Source: JALHNI01 sp965229305
Lineage (GTDB): Bacteria > Acidobacteriota > Terriglobia > Bryobacterales > Bryobacteraceae
Length of the DNA stretch: 64,000 nucleotides
Direction of reading: 5' to 3'
Assembly: GCA_965229305.1 (NCBI GenBank)
Contig: CBDDIZ010000036.1
Coordinates: 124,001 to 188,000 of the forward strand
The notes beneath the pieces were generated by a model that ran no database searches, was not told where the DNA came from, and was given only the letters and a program-made list of their open reading frames with translations. The position numbers and the translations under genes were made by a program. This document shows positions 18,156 through 26,125 of this stretch, piece after piece. Positions within the stretch are counted from its first letter, which is position 1. Each line of letters starts with the position of its first letter.

Positions 18156-18667
18156 CGAGCGCGCGGGACCGCCAGCAGAGACCAGTTGCCGCTCAGCTTC
18201 CAAGCAGCTTCGAAACGATCGAGAGGGTCGCGCACCAGCTTGCCGCGCGCAGAGTCATTGAGCCAGACCGCCTCGTCGTCCAAGCCAACCACGACCGCAT
18301 AGTGCAGCGGTCCTTTCGACCCCGAGAGTCCGAGGCAGACCACCACGGGGCGGCCTTTCTCGAAGTGATGGCGAAGATCCTTCAGTTCACCGTCGAAGAC
18401 ATAGGCGTCAAAGCCACGCGCCGTCAGGTACGCCTTGAGGGCGTTGCCCCGAATGCCACGCCGGCTGGCGGGCAGCAGATCGTCAATGCGGTCCGTCTCG
18501 GCAGCGGCGTCCTTCAACTCTGGATTCCGAATCGCCCAATACTGCACCACCATGGCGATCGCCGCGGCGCCGCAGCCGGCCTTCACCTGCCGGACGTAGG
18601 GCACGTCCAGCCATGAGTCAGCGTAGGCGAGAAAGGCGCACAGGAAAGGGACGAGAAACCGCGCCAT
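18152..18667 (-). CDS. C39-like cysteine peptidase, exported
   Basis: A 171-residue protein with an N-terminal signal (MARFLVPFLCAFLAYADS). A papain-like C39 fold is seen: VPYVRQVKAGCGAAAIAMV has the oxyanion Gln and the catalytic Cys (residue 32), GPLHYAVVVGLDDEAVWLND has the catalytic His and the following Asn/Asp. C39 domains cleave double-glycine leader peptides; the PA2778 family has the same domain fused to TPRs, while here the TPR part is the next gene. It could process a small exported peptide, but no substrate is proven. Confidence 0.78.
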   Translation of the reverse strand: MARFLVPFLCAFLAYADSWLDVPYVRQVKAGCGAAAIAMVVQYWAIRNPELKDAAAETDRIDDLLPASRRGIRGNALKAYLTARGFDAYVFDGELKDLRHHFEKGRPVVVCLGLSGSKGPLHYAVVVGLDDEAVWLNDSARGKLVRDPLDRFEAAWKLSGNWSLLAVPRAR

Positions 18668-18678
18668 CTTTCCTGAGT

Positions 18679-19419
18679 TTAGCGCGGCGCTTGAATGAGC
18701 GAGGCGATAAACGAAGATACCTCGGCCGCTGGAACCTCGTAGATACTCGAAAGCAGCTCAGCACCGGACGAAACGGGATCGTGAGTGGCCAAGCCAAGAT
18801 CGGCAAGGCCGACAAACCGATGGTCCTTCAGAGGAGAGTGAGTCACCTGCGCGACCAGCGCGTCAACGGCAAGCGCTGGGGAAGTGGCTCGGACCAATAC
18901 GGTTCTTTCGACCACCGGAATGTCGTTAGTGGTCCCCGCGCTACCGGCGAAGACCTGGATTCCGGCGTAAAGCTGGCTTTGCAAAAGAAGGCGATCGTTG
19001 ACCGCCGCTTGTGCCGCGCCATAGGCGGGACCCGCGATCATCAACCCGCGCAGGCTCACCGGATTTTCCGCCACCTGATTCACTTGATCGATCGACGTCG
19101 TCTTTGCGACCCTCTCGATCTCCTGCTCATGCCGTGGCATACCCTCCAGGCGCGTAATCATTCGGACTCCAAGAAAAGTGCATTCGTCTCCGATCGCCAG
19201 TTGCCGCGCATGCACCAAAGAAGCGTCGCCGAGGAGCTGTCTGGCGACCGCGGCCCCGATCTGCCCCAACTGCAGACATTCATTCAAAGCTTCCTCTCGC
19301 GATCCCGAGCGAAGAACGATCAGGTCGTCCTGGACAACGAGCTTACTTCCGAAAATCGCCGGATCCCCACTCCGCAGGTAGATCAGGGACGCCGCATACC
19401 ACGACAGGTCAATCGTCAT
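18679..19419 (-). CDS. Tandem DUF4288-like protein
   Basis: A 246-residue cytoplasmic protein. Residues about 6-110 (WYAASLIYLRSGDPAIFGSK, SREEALNECLQLGQ, CTFLGVRMITRLEG) look like a DUF4288 domain. Residues about 145-240 repeat the same plan (LYAGIQVFAGSAGTTNDIPV, SPALAVDALVAQV, HRFVGLADLGLA, SGAELLSSIYEV). I infer an internal duplication. DUF4288 has no known function, though small single-domain members are common in bacteria. It lies 31 bases downstream of cvpA on the same strand. Confidence 0.65.
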   Translation of the reverse strand: MTIDLSWYAASLIYLRSGDPAIFGSKLVVQDDLIVLRSGSREEALNECLQLGQIGAAVARQLLGDASLVHARQLAIGDECTFLGVRMITRLEGMPRHEQEIERVAKTTSIDQVNQVAENPVSLRGLMIAGPAYGAAQAAVNDRLLLQSQLYAGIQVFAGSAGTTNDIPVVERTVLVRATSPALAVDALVAQVTHSPLKDHRFVGLADLGLATHDPVSSGAELLSSIYEVPAAEVSSFIASLIQAPR

Positions 19420-19450
19420 CCAACAAGGCTCGCCGCCAAGGTGTCAGGCG

Positions 19451-19987
19451 TCACGACGAGACGGCTTTCTTCCAACGCGCGCGGAGTTCGCGGTAGCTGG
19501 TCTGGAAACGGCCGCTGACTTCGGCGGGCGAGATCGCCACCAGGACGCGGGCGGCCTCGATCACGTACGGGGCGAGCCGGCTGTTGAGGACCGCATGGGA
19601 CGGCGGGTTGGGCGCGAAAGAGACCAACCCGACAATCAGGCCCATGGCAATCAGACTGGCGCGGAGAAAGCCGAAGCCCGCACCCAGCAAACGGTCGAGC
19701 CAACCAAGCCCGACGGCTTGGAAGAAATAAGCGACCACCTTGCTGATCAGCGACCCGAGCAGCGAGACGCCCAGCAGGATCGAGACGAAGCCGCAAAAGT
19801 TCGCGATCGTCTCCGAATTCACGTAAGGCAGGAAGTATTGGGCAGCGCTGCCGTAGAACCAGACGGCGAGCACCATCCCCAGCAAGGTGGCGACCAGGCC
19901 CAGGACGATGCGTGTCAGCCCTTTCATGGCGCCGGAGGCCATCGAGATGACGAACAGCAGGAACAGGATGATGTCGAGCCAGTTCAT
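19451..19987 (-). CDS. CvpA family membrane protein
   Basis: A 178-residue protein with four membrane segments: WLDIILFLLFVISMASGAMK, IVLGLVATLLGMVLAVWF, IANFCGFVSILLGVSLLGS and FLRASLIAMGLIVGLVSFA. The N-terminal N-W-x-D and G-x-x-K-G-L-T pattern and the GAGFGFLRA loop match CvpA/colicin V production proteins, which in gamma-proteobacteria affect envelope stress. The start overlaps the stop of purC by four bases (ATGA). The same purine-gene neighbourhood is known for cvpA-purF in E. coli. Confidence 0.85.
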   Translation of the reverse strand: MNWLDIILFLLFVISMASGAMKGLTRIVLGLVATLLGMVLAVWFYGSAAQYFLPYVNSETIANFCGFVSILLGVSLLGSLISKVVAYFFQAVGLGWLDRLLGAGFGFLRASLIAMGLIVGLVSFAPNPPSHAVLNSRLAPYVIEAARVLVAISPAEVSGRFQTSYRELRARWKKAVSS

Positions 19988-20874
19988 AGATTCTTACCGG
20001 TGAGGATCCGGTAGGCTTCGCGATACTTTTCGCCGGTTCGTTCGGCGACGTCGGCCGGGAGGGCGGGCGCCGGATACTGCTTGTTCCAATCGAGCGTCTC
20101 GAGGTAGTTGCGGACGAACTGCTTGTCGAAAGAGACTTGCGGACCGCCGGGGGCCCAGGAGTCGCGCGGCCAGAAGCGGGAAGAATCGGGCGTGAGGACT
20201 TCATCCGCCAAGGTGAGTTGGTCGCCGATGAAGCCGAACTCGAACTTCGTATCGGCGAGGATGATGCCCTTCCCTTCCGCGTAGGCGGCAGCGCGCGAGT
20301 AGATGGCGAGGGTGAGGTCGCGCAGCCGGGCAGCAAGTTCCGGACCAATGCTCGAGACGACGTGCTCGTAGGAGACGTTCTCGTCGTGGCCGGTGGCGGC
20401 TTTGGTGGCTGGGGTGAAGATGGGCTCGGGCAGGCGGCTGCCGTCGAGCAGTCCGGCGGGGAGCGGAATGCCGCAGATGGCGCCGGTGCGCTGATAATCC
20501 TTCCAGCCGCTGCCGACCAGGTAGCCGCGGGCGACGCACTCGACGTCGATCATGGCGCACTTGTGGGCGTACATAATGCGGCCCTCAAGGAGGTCGCAAT
20601 CGGCGGCGGAGAGGCCAGGAACGTCGTGGACGTCGGCGCTCACCAGGTGGTTCGGCACCAGGTCGCGCAGGAGATCGAACCAGAAGAGCGACATTTGGGT
20701 GAGGACGCGGCCTTTGCCGGGAATGCCGGTAGCGAGGACGCAATCGAAGGCGGAAATCCGGTCCGTGGTGACGATGAGCAGATGGTCCTGCCCCACGGGA
20801 TAAACGTCGCGAACTTTACCGCGTTTGGGCGCAGGCCAACCGGCCAAGTTCGTTTCGAGGAGAGCTTCGGGCAT
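19984..20874 (-). CDS. purC: Phosphoribosylaminoimidazole-succinocarboxamide synthase
   Basis: A 296-residue enzyme starting MPEALLETNLAGWPAPKRGK. SAICAR synthase blocks are KRGKVRDVYPVGQDHLLIV, TDRISAFDC, GIPGKGRVLTQMSLFWF, RGYLVGSGWKDYQRTGAICG and FEFGFIGDQLTLADEVLTPD. It catalyses ATP-dependent joining of CAIR and aspartate in de novo purine synthesis. The length fits the longer (eukaryote/yeast-type) PurC class rather than the short E. coli form. The start lies 18 bases from the divergent dehydratase gene. The upstream extension of the open frame overlaps that gene and is rejected. Confidence 0.93.
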   Translation of the reverse strand: MPEALLETNLAGWPAPKRGKVRDVYPVGQDHLLIVTTDRISAFDCVLATGIPGKGRVLTQMSLFWFDLLRDLVPNHLVSADVHDVPGLSAADCDLLEGRIMYAHKCAMIDVECVARGYLVGSGWKDYQRTGAICGIPLPAGLLDGSRLPEPIFTPATKAATGHDENVSYEHVVSSIGPELAARLRDLTLAIYSRAAAYAEGKGIILADTKFEFGFIGDQLTLADEVLTPDSSRFWPRDSWAPGGPQVSFDKQFVRNYLETLDWNKQYPAPALPADVAERTGEKYREAYRILTGKNL

Positions 20875-20892
20875 GTAATATGATGCTAATCC

Positions 20893-22140
20893 ATGAACCG
20901 TCGCACCATGTTGAGCACGATGCTGGGAGCGATCCCGGCGGTGACCGCGCCTGCCTTCGCCTGGCAGAGCGAGAAGAGTGACCTGAAGATCACCGGCGTG
21001 AAACTGGTGAAAACGCGACCGCGGAAGCCGATCCCGGACTTTACGCCGGCGCCGGGCGCCTGGTCGACGCAGGGCGTCGAAGTGGCGAACCCGATGTCGA
21101 TTTATCCGGAGTACAAGGCGACGCGCTCGCTCTTCAACCCGGACCCGGGCGGCGTGTCGGGGTTCACCGTCGAGTTGACCACGGACAAAGGACTGAAGGG
21201 CTACGGCAACGGCGGCCCCGGCGGCGGGCCGGTGGTGACCGGACACCTGGCGAAGCTGATCATGGGACGCGACCCGTTCGACTACGAGCGGATCTGGGAT
21301 ACCTGCTGGCGATCCACCATGTCTTACGGACGCATGGGGGTAACGATGAACGCGATTGCGGGCGTCGACCTGGCGGTGTGGGACCTGATCGGCAAGGCAC
21401 TCAACCAGCCCGTCTATAAGCTGATCGGCGGCAGTGTGAAGCCGCGCATTCCGGCCTATTGCACTGGTAATGACATCGAGCAGCACGCCGAAGCGGGCTT
21501 CAGGATGATGAAGCTGGCGATTCCGCATGGTCCGGCCGACGGGCGCGAGGGGATGAAGAAGAACCTCGAGTTGGTGAAGCGGGCGCGAAACGTCCTGGGA
21601 CCGGACGGCGAGATCATGCTGGATTGCTGGATGGCGTGGACCGAGCGCTACACGATCGAGATGGCCGAGATGATGGCGCCCTACCGCATCTACTGGATGG
21701 AAGAAGTCCTGCAACCGCATGATTATGCTGGCTTTGGCCGCCTCAATACAACCATCAAATCAACCCGCATTGCCACCGGCGAACACGAGTATGGCCGGTA
21801 CGGCTTCCGCTATTTGATGGAGGCCAACGGCGCGTCGATCTGGCAGCCGGACATCAACTGGTGCGGCGGCCTGACGGAACTGATCAAGATCGGCAACATG
21901 GCGGCGGCGTACGACATCCCGGTGATTCCGCACGGCGGCGGGCTGAACGGGGCGACGCACTGGATCCAGTCCCATGTGAATGCGCCGTGGGCGGAGTTGT
22001 TCATGCCGCCGCCCGGCGGTCCGAAGGCGGCGTATCAGGTGTGGGAAGAGACGTATCGGATCACGCGCGGTCCGGAGGGGATCTATACGCAGGCCCACGA
22101 GCGGCCGGGCTTCGGGTGGGATCTCGAAGTAACTTCTTAA
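20893..22140 (+). CDS. L-rhamnonate dehydratase-like enolase superfamily enzyme with signal sequence
   Basis: A 415-residue mandelate racemase/muconate lactonising family protein. The order PMSIYPEYKATRSLF, AGVDLAVWDLIGKALNQPVY, EIMLDCWMAW (metal Asp), YWMEEVLQPHDYAGF (metal Glu), ATGEHEYGRY (metal Glu), IWQPDINWCGGLTELIKIG, IPHGGGL (catalytic His) and ERPGFGWDLE matches rhamnonate dehydratase. It would remove water from an aldonate such as L-rhamnonate. Unusually the N-terminus (MNRRTMLSTMLGAIPAVTAP) is Tat-like, suggesting an exported form. The true substrate is inferred. Confidence 0.8.
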   Translation: MNRRTMLSTMLGAIPAVTAPAFAWQSEKSDLKITGVKLVKTRPRKPIPDFTPAPGAWSTQGVEVANPMSIYPEYKATRSLFNPDPGGVSGFTVELTTDKGLKGYGNGGPGGGPVVTGHLAKLIMGRDPFDYERIWDTCWRSTMSYGRMGVTMNAIAGVDLAVWDLIGKALNQPVYKLIGGSVKPRIPAYCTGNDIEQHAEAGFRMMKLAIPHGPADGREGMKKNLELVKRARNVLGPDGEIMLDCWMAWTERYTIEMAEMMAPYRIYWMEEVLQPHDYAGFGRLNTTIKSTRIATGEHEYGRYGFRYLMEANGASIWQPDINWCGGLTELIKIGNMAAAYDIPVIPHGGGLNGATHWIQSHVNAPWAELFMPPPGGPKAAYQVWEETYRITRGPEGIYTQAHERPGFGWDLEVTS

Positions 22141-22147
22141 GCTGATT

Positions 22148-22167
22148 CCCCAACAAGTTGGGGGGGC
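22148..22167 (+). terminator. Short hairpin after the dehydratase gene
   Basis: CCCCAA and TTGGGG (22148-22153 and 22158-22163) form a 6-bp stem with a CAAG loop just 8 bases after the stop codon. The following bases (GGGCTTATCT) carry only a weak T tract, so this is a poor terminator candidate. Confidence 0.35.
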
Positions 22168-22333
22168 TTATCTAAGGTAGTACAGCAGTACGGTTCTAAG
22201 GGTGGCCTTAGTACTAGTGGGGGATAGGAATAGGTCTAGGCCAATTTCTATACTCGGCCTACAGGGGACATAGGTCTATTCCCTGAAGGCTATTTGTGAA
22301 CTCGCTCGTACTCGCAAACAAGAGGCTTCCGCG
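22168..22333 (+). promoter_or_regulatory. Repeat-rich leader of the exopolysaccharide export operon
   Basis: A stretch clearly less GC-rich than its surroundings. It contains CTAAGG at 22172-22177 matched by CCTTAG at 22206-22211, the direct repeat ATAGGTCTA at 22230-22238 and 22270-22278 (exactly 40 bases apart), and TAGGCC/GGCCTA at 22237-22242 and 22256-22261. Such an arrangement fits regulator binding on one helix face or a structured leader RNA. No known motif is recognised. Confidence 0.45.
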
Positions 22334-25300
22334 ATGAGCCGCGGCACACCGAAGCGCGGCTTCGCGTTGAATGCCTGGATGGAGGCGGCCTGGCTGGATG
22401 ATGCCCGCTGGGTGGTGCGCCATTACTGGAAACGGATCACCTTTCTGACCCTGCTCGGCCTGGGGCTGGCCGTGGCGTACCTGCACTTCAACCCGGACAC
22501 CTACGTCTCGCGGGCGGAAGTCCGCTTCATTCCGCCGCAACTGGCGGACCGGTACGTGCACCCGAATGTCGCCATGCAGGTGGACCAGCGCGTGTTTGCG
22601 CTGGCGCAATTGGTGGGAAGCCGGCTGACGGCGACCAAACTGATCGAGCGGTTCGGACTCTATCCGGAACGCCGGCGGTTCTTTCCCATTGCCGACCTGG
22701 TGAGCAAGTTTCAGGAAGACCTGACCATTCGCCGGGTGGTGACGGATGTCAACGAGCAGCAGCGGACGACCATCCCGACGATGGTGATCACGTTCCGCTA
22801 TGCCCAGCCGGAGATCGCGCAGAAGGTGGTGCAGCGGGTGGTGGAGCTGGTGTACGAGGAGAACCGGCGCTATCGCGGGGACCAGTCGTTAGGGACGACG
22901 GAGTTTCTGCAGCAGCAGGTGAAGGCAGTGCTCGAGCAGATGGGCGAGATCGAAGAGCGGCTGGCCGGCCTGGAAGACCCAAACGACACCGACAAAAGCT
23001 ATCGGGGAGTCATCAAGACGGGGCAGTTGCACGACATGTCGCGGCGGCACACGGACATGCAGCACCAGTTGAACAACATGGTGGTGGAGCGCGATCTGCG
23101 CCGGTCGATGCTGGGGGCGCTCGAAGCGCAGGTGGAGATGCTGGGTCAGCGGAAGGAAGGAGACGTGCAAGTATCGACAGTGGCCATGGAGCATCACCGG
23201 TCGCAGGTGGCCACGATCCGGGCGCGCGCGGAAGAAATGCGGATGCGCTATGCCGTGGGCTATCCGGAACGGACCTTGGCCGAGAATGCGCTACGAGCGG
23301 CGGAAGAGGGTCTGCGCAGTCTCGAGAAGAATGAATCTCGCGCGCAGGTGGAAATGCGGCGGGATGAATTGCAGAATCAGTTGGGCCGCGTAAGAGCGGA
23401 ATGGCGTGCTTACGAATTGACGGTGAAGCGGCTGGAGAAAGACGAGCGCGAACTGGCGGCCCAGGTGGCCGCGCTGCGAACGCGCTACCTGCCGGACAGT
23501 TCGCAGGAGATGGACCGCATCGTGATCCAGCGCGAGTACTCCATGCTGAAGGATCATTACGCGGATCTGCTGCGCAAGCAGCGCGAGTCGCAGATCGCTT
23601 CGGACATGGAACGCCGCGGGCAGGGCGAGACGGTGGAGTTGATTGAACCGGCGTCCGCGCCATCCACCCCGGAAATGCCGAACTGGCCCATCAAGCTGGG
23701 CTTCGGTGCCTTGACGGGTTTGATGGCCGGCTATTGCTGGTCGCTCGAAAGCTATTTGCGACGGCCGCGCATTCGCACGGCGGAGCACGTCGCGCTGTTG
23801 GGAGATTTTCCGATCCTGGCCGAGATGCCTCGCGCCACCCCTTTACTCATGAGTGCTAAAAAACGACGTCCCGTAGGAGCCGCGGCGACCACCGCCCTGA
23901 CGATGCTCCTTTTGCTGCTAACGGCGTGTCAGCGAGATACGAAAGAGTCCTTGACGAAACGCGCGGCGGAAACGCTGAAGAAGGGCGACACGGCCACAGC
24001 GGTGATCCTGCTGAAGAAGGCTCTGCAAATCGACCCGCGTTACCCCGAGGCCCACTACGAACTGGGCTTGATTCTATTGAAGGAAGGCTCCGCCGGACAA
24101 GCGCGGGAGCACCTGATCCGAGCGGCCGAAGCCTGGCCGAACCGCCTGGATCTGCATGTGCGGCTAGGTGACTTGAGTTACGAAATCTACTTCAGCGATC
24201 CGGGCCGGCCGACGGCCCTGTTGCGCGAAGTGGAAGAGATTGCGCGCCGGCTCAGCGACCGCTGGCCCAAGAATCCGGCGGGCCACCGTCTGATGGCGCA
24301 GGTGCTGATTGAACGAAACCTGACGGGCGAGGCCGTTGTGCTGATGGAAAAGGCGATCGGGCAGTTGTCGGACCCGACGTCGGAAGGCGCAGCGGCGCTG
24401 AAGAGTCAGTTGGCGGCGACGCTTTATCAGACCGGCGCGGCGGAAGAGGCCGAGCAGCGTCTGCGCGACCTGATCGAAGTCCATCCGCAGTACACGCCGG
24501 GCTACGACCTGCTGTATCTGCAGTTGATGGATCGCCGTCAGGTGGCGGCGGCGCGCGAAGTGTTGGACGCGAAGTACGCGCACCTGCATACGGTGGCGTT
24601 CGGCTTGCAATTGGCCGCGCACGACTTTGCGAACGGCGAACATGAACGCGCCATGCGGGAGACCGATGAGCTGGCCAACGAACATGCGAAGACGGCGTTT
24701 GCGTACGCCGATCTGGGCGACTTCTGGCTGCATCGGGGCAATGCGGACCGCGCGAAGCACTGGTATCAGCAGGGGCTTGAGCAGGATCGGGCGAACCGGA
24801 GCGCTTACGCGGGCCGGGTGGCGGATCTGCTGGCCATCAAACAAGGCGTGGGCGTGGCGCGGCAGTTCATCAGCGATGAACTCTCTCGGTCGCCCGACGA
24901 TCCGCTGCTGCAGGCGTATCGCTCGGCGATGGACCTGGAAGCGCCACTGGCGACCGCGCGCAATCAGGCGCGGACGCGGCTCGAGAGTATTCTGGCCAAG
25001 ATGCCCAACTCGCCGTTTGTGCGGTTTCATCTGGGCCGGGCGTATCTGCAGGCGGGGGAGCTCGAACGGGCGGGTCAGCATTTTGAAAAGTGCGTGATGC
25101 TCGATCCGAACTATGCACCGGGCTGGGTGGCTTTAGCCGAAGCTGACCTGATGAATGGCCGCGTGAGCATGGCGCAGAACCGGATGCGAGCACTGTTGCA
25201 ACGGAGCCCCACGTTTACGCCGGCCTTGCTGATGGCCGCCAAGGCGAATCTGGCAGGGCAGAAGCCGGGCGAAGCGGAGAACGGGTTGCGCCAAGTGGTG

Positions 25301-26125
25301 GCGCAGGATCCGAACAACGTAGACGCGTGGATGACGCTGGCGCGCGCGCAGATCAGCCAGCAGAAGCTGGATGAAGCGCGGAAGTCCGTGGATGCGGCCA
25401 TTCGCGCCGCCGAAGAGACATCTCCGGAAGACTATCGCCCGTCACTGCTGGCGGCGGAGCTGTCGGCGGTGCGCGGCGAGACGGCGACGGCCATCCAGAA
25501 TTTGGGCAAAGCGGTGAAGCGCTGGCCGGAGCAGGCGGCGGTGGCCGAGGCACAGGCGAACATGACGTTGCGCCACGGCGACCCGGAAACAGCGCGCGGG
25601 CTCTACGCGGGGCTGCTGGCGAAATCGCCGAAGAGCGATGCGTACCGCATGGGTCTGGCGGGCGCCTTGGCCTTGTTGGGCAAGAATGCGGAAGCGTCGC
25701 AGGAGTTCCAACGGCTGCAGGAAGCGAAGCCGGACGATCCGCGCCCGTGGCTGCTGCACGGCGCACTGCTGTCGCAGCGCGGCAAGCTAGCGGAAGCCCA
25801 GCAGGCTTATCAGGAAGCGCTGCGGCGCGATCGCAATCATCCGCTGGTGCTGAACAACCTGGCCTACGTGATCGCCAGGAGCGGCAAGGATCTGCCTTCG
25901 GCGTTGCAGTATGCCGAGCAGGCGAAGCGGACCCTGCCGACCAGCCGCGAAGTGAACGATACGCTCGCTTACATTTACGTGGCGATGGGCATGGGACGCA
26001 ACGCGACGGCCATTTTGGAAGAGATGGCGGTGGCGCGTCCGCAGGATCTGAAGGTGGCACGACTGCTGAGTCATGTGCGCCGCGGCGATTGGCCGGGGGC
26101 GCTGAAGCAGTTTGAGGTGAATTGA
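22334..26125 (+). CDS. Wzz/GumC-type chain-length determinant fused in frame to a TPR lipoprotein
   Basis: A 1263-residue open frame in two unlike halves. Residues 1-505: Wzz-like polysaccharide co-polymerase with a first membrane helix (about 34-52), a long periplasmic coiled-coil part rich in Glu/Arg, and a second membrane helix at about 452-471 (LGFGALTGLMAGYCW). Residues 506-1263: an internal Met starts a perfect lipoprotein signal (KKRRP, hydrophobic run, LLLLLTAC with Cys 532), then many TPR units, as in PrsT-like proteins of exosortase-type EPS loci. The internal ATG at 23849 overlaps an out-of-frame TGA (ATGA). One base fewer in the CCCCTTT run at 23838-23844 would give two overlapping genes. 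It may be a true fusion, a mutation or a sequence error. Confidence 0.8.
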   Translation: MSRGTPKRGFALNAWMEAAWLDDARWVVRHYWKRITFLTLLGLGLAVAYLHFNPDTYVSRAEVRFIPPQLADRYVHPNVAMQVDQRVFALAQLVGSRLTATKLIERFGLYPERRRFFPIADLVSKFQEDLTIRRVVTDVNEQQRTTIPTMVITFRYAQPEIAQKVVQRVVELVYEENRRYRGDQSLGTTEFLQQQVKAVLEQMGEIEERLAGLEDPNDTDKSYRGVIKTGQLHDMSRRHTDMQHQLNNMVVERDLRRSMLGALEAQVEMLGQRKEGDVQVSTVAMEHHRSQVATIRARAEEMRMRYAVGYPERTLAENALRAAEEGLRSLEKNESRAQVEMRRDELQNQLGRVRAEWRAYELTVKRLEKDERELAAQVAALRTRYLPDSSQEMDRIVIQREYSMLKDHYADLLRKQRESQIASDMERRGQGETVELIEPASAPSTPEMPNWPIKLGFGALTGLMAGYCWSLESYLRRPRIRTAEHVALLGDFPILAEMPRATPLLMSAKKRRPVGAAATTALTMLLLLLTACQRDTKESLTKRAAETLKKGDTATAVILLKKALQIDPRYPEAHYELGLILLKEGSAGQAREHLIRAAEAWPNRLDLHVRLGDLSYEIYFSDPGRPTALLREVEEIARRLSDRWPKNPAGHRLMAQVLIERNLTGEAVVLMEKAIGQLSDPTSEGAAALKSQLAATLYQTGAAEEAEQRLRDLIEVHPQYTPGYDLLYLQLMDRRQVAAAREVLDAKYAHLHTVAFGLQLAAHDFANGEHERAMRETDELANEHAKTAFAYADLGDFWLHRGNADRAKHWYQQGLEQDRANRSAYAGRVADLLAIKQGVGVARQFISDELSRSPDDPLLQAYRSAMDLEAPLATARNQARTRLESILAKMPNSPFVRFHLGRAYLQAGELERAGQHFEKCVMLDPNYAPGWVALAEADLMNGRVSMAQNRMRALLQRSPTFTPALLMAAKANLAGQKPGEAENGLRQVVAQDPNNVDAWMTLARAQISQQKLDEARKSVDAAIRAAEETSPEDYRPSLLAAELSAVRGETATAIQNLGKAVKRWPEQAAVAEAQANMTLRHGDPETARGLYAGLLAKSPKSDAYRMGLAGALALLGKNAEASQEFQRLQEAKPDDPRPWLLHGALLSQRGKLAEAQQAYQEALRRDRNHPLVLNNLAYVIARSGKDLPSALQYAEQAKRTLPTSREVNDTLAYIYVAMGMGRNATAILEEMAVARPQDLKVARLLSHVRRGDWPGALKQFEVN

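Noticed and set aside
19984..21720. Long minus-strand frame that extends purC to about 578 residues
   Set aside because: The added part overlaps the divergent dehydratase gene, has no family likeness, and purC is complete from 20874.
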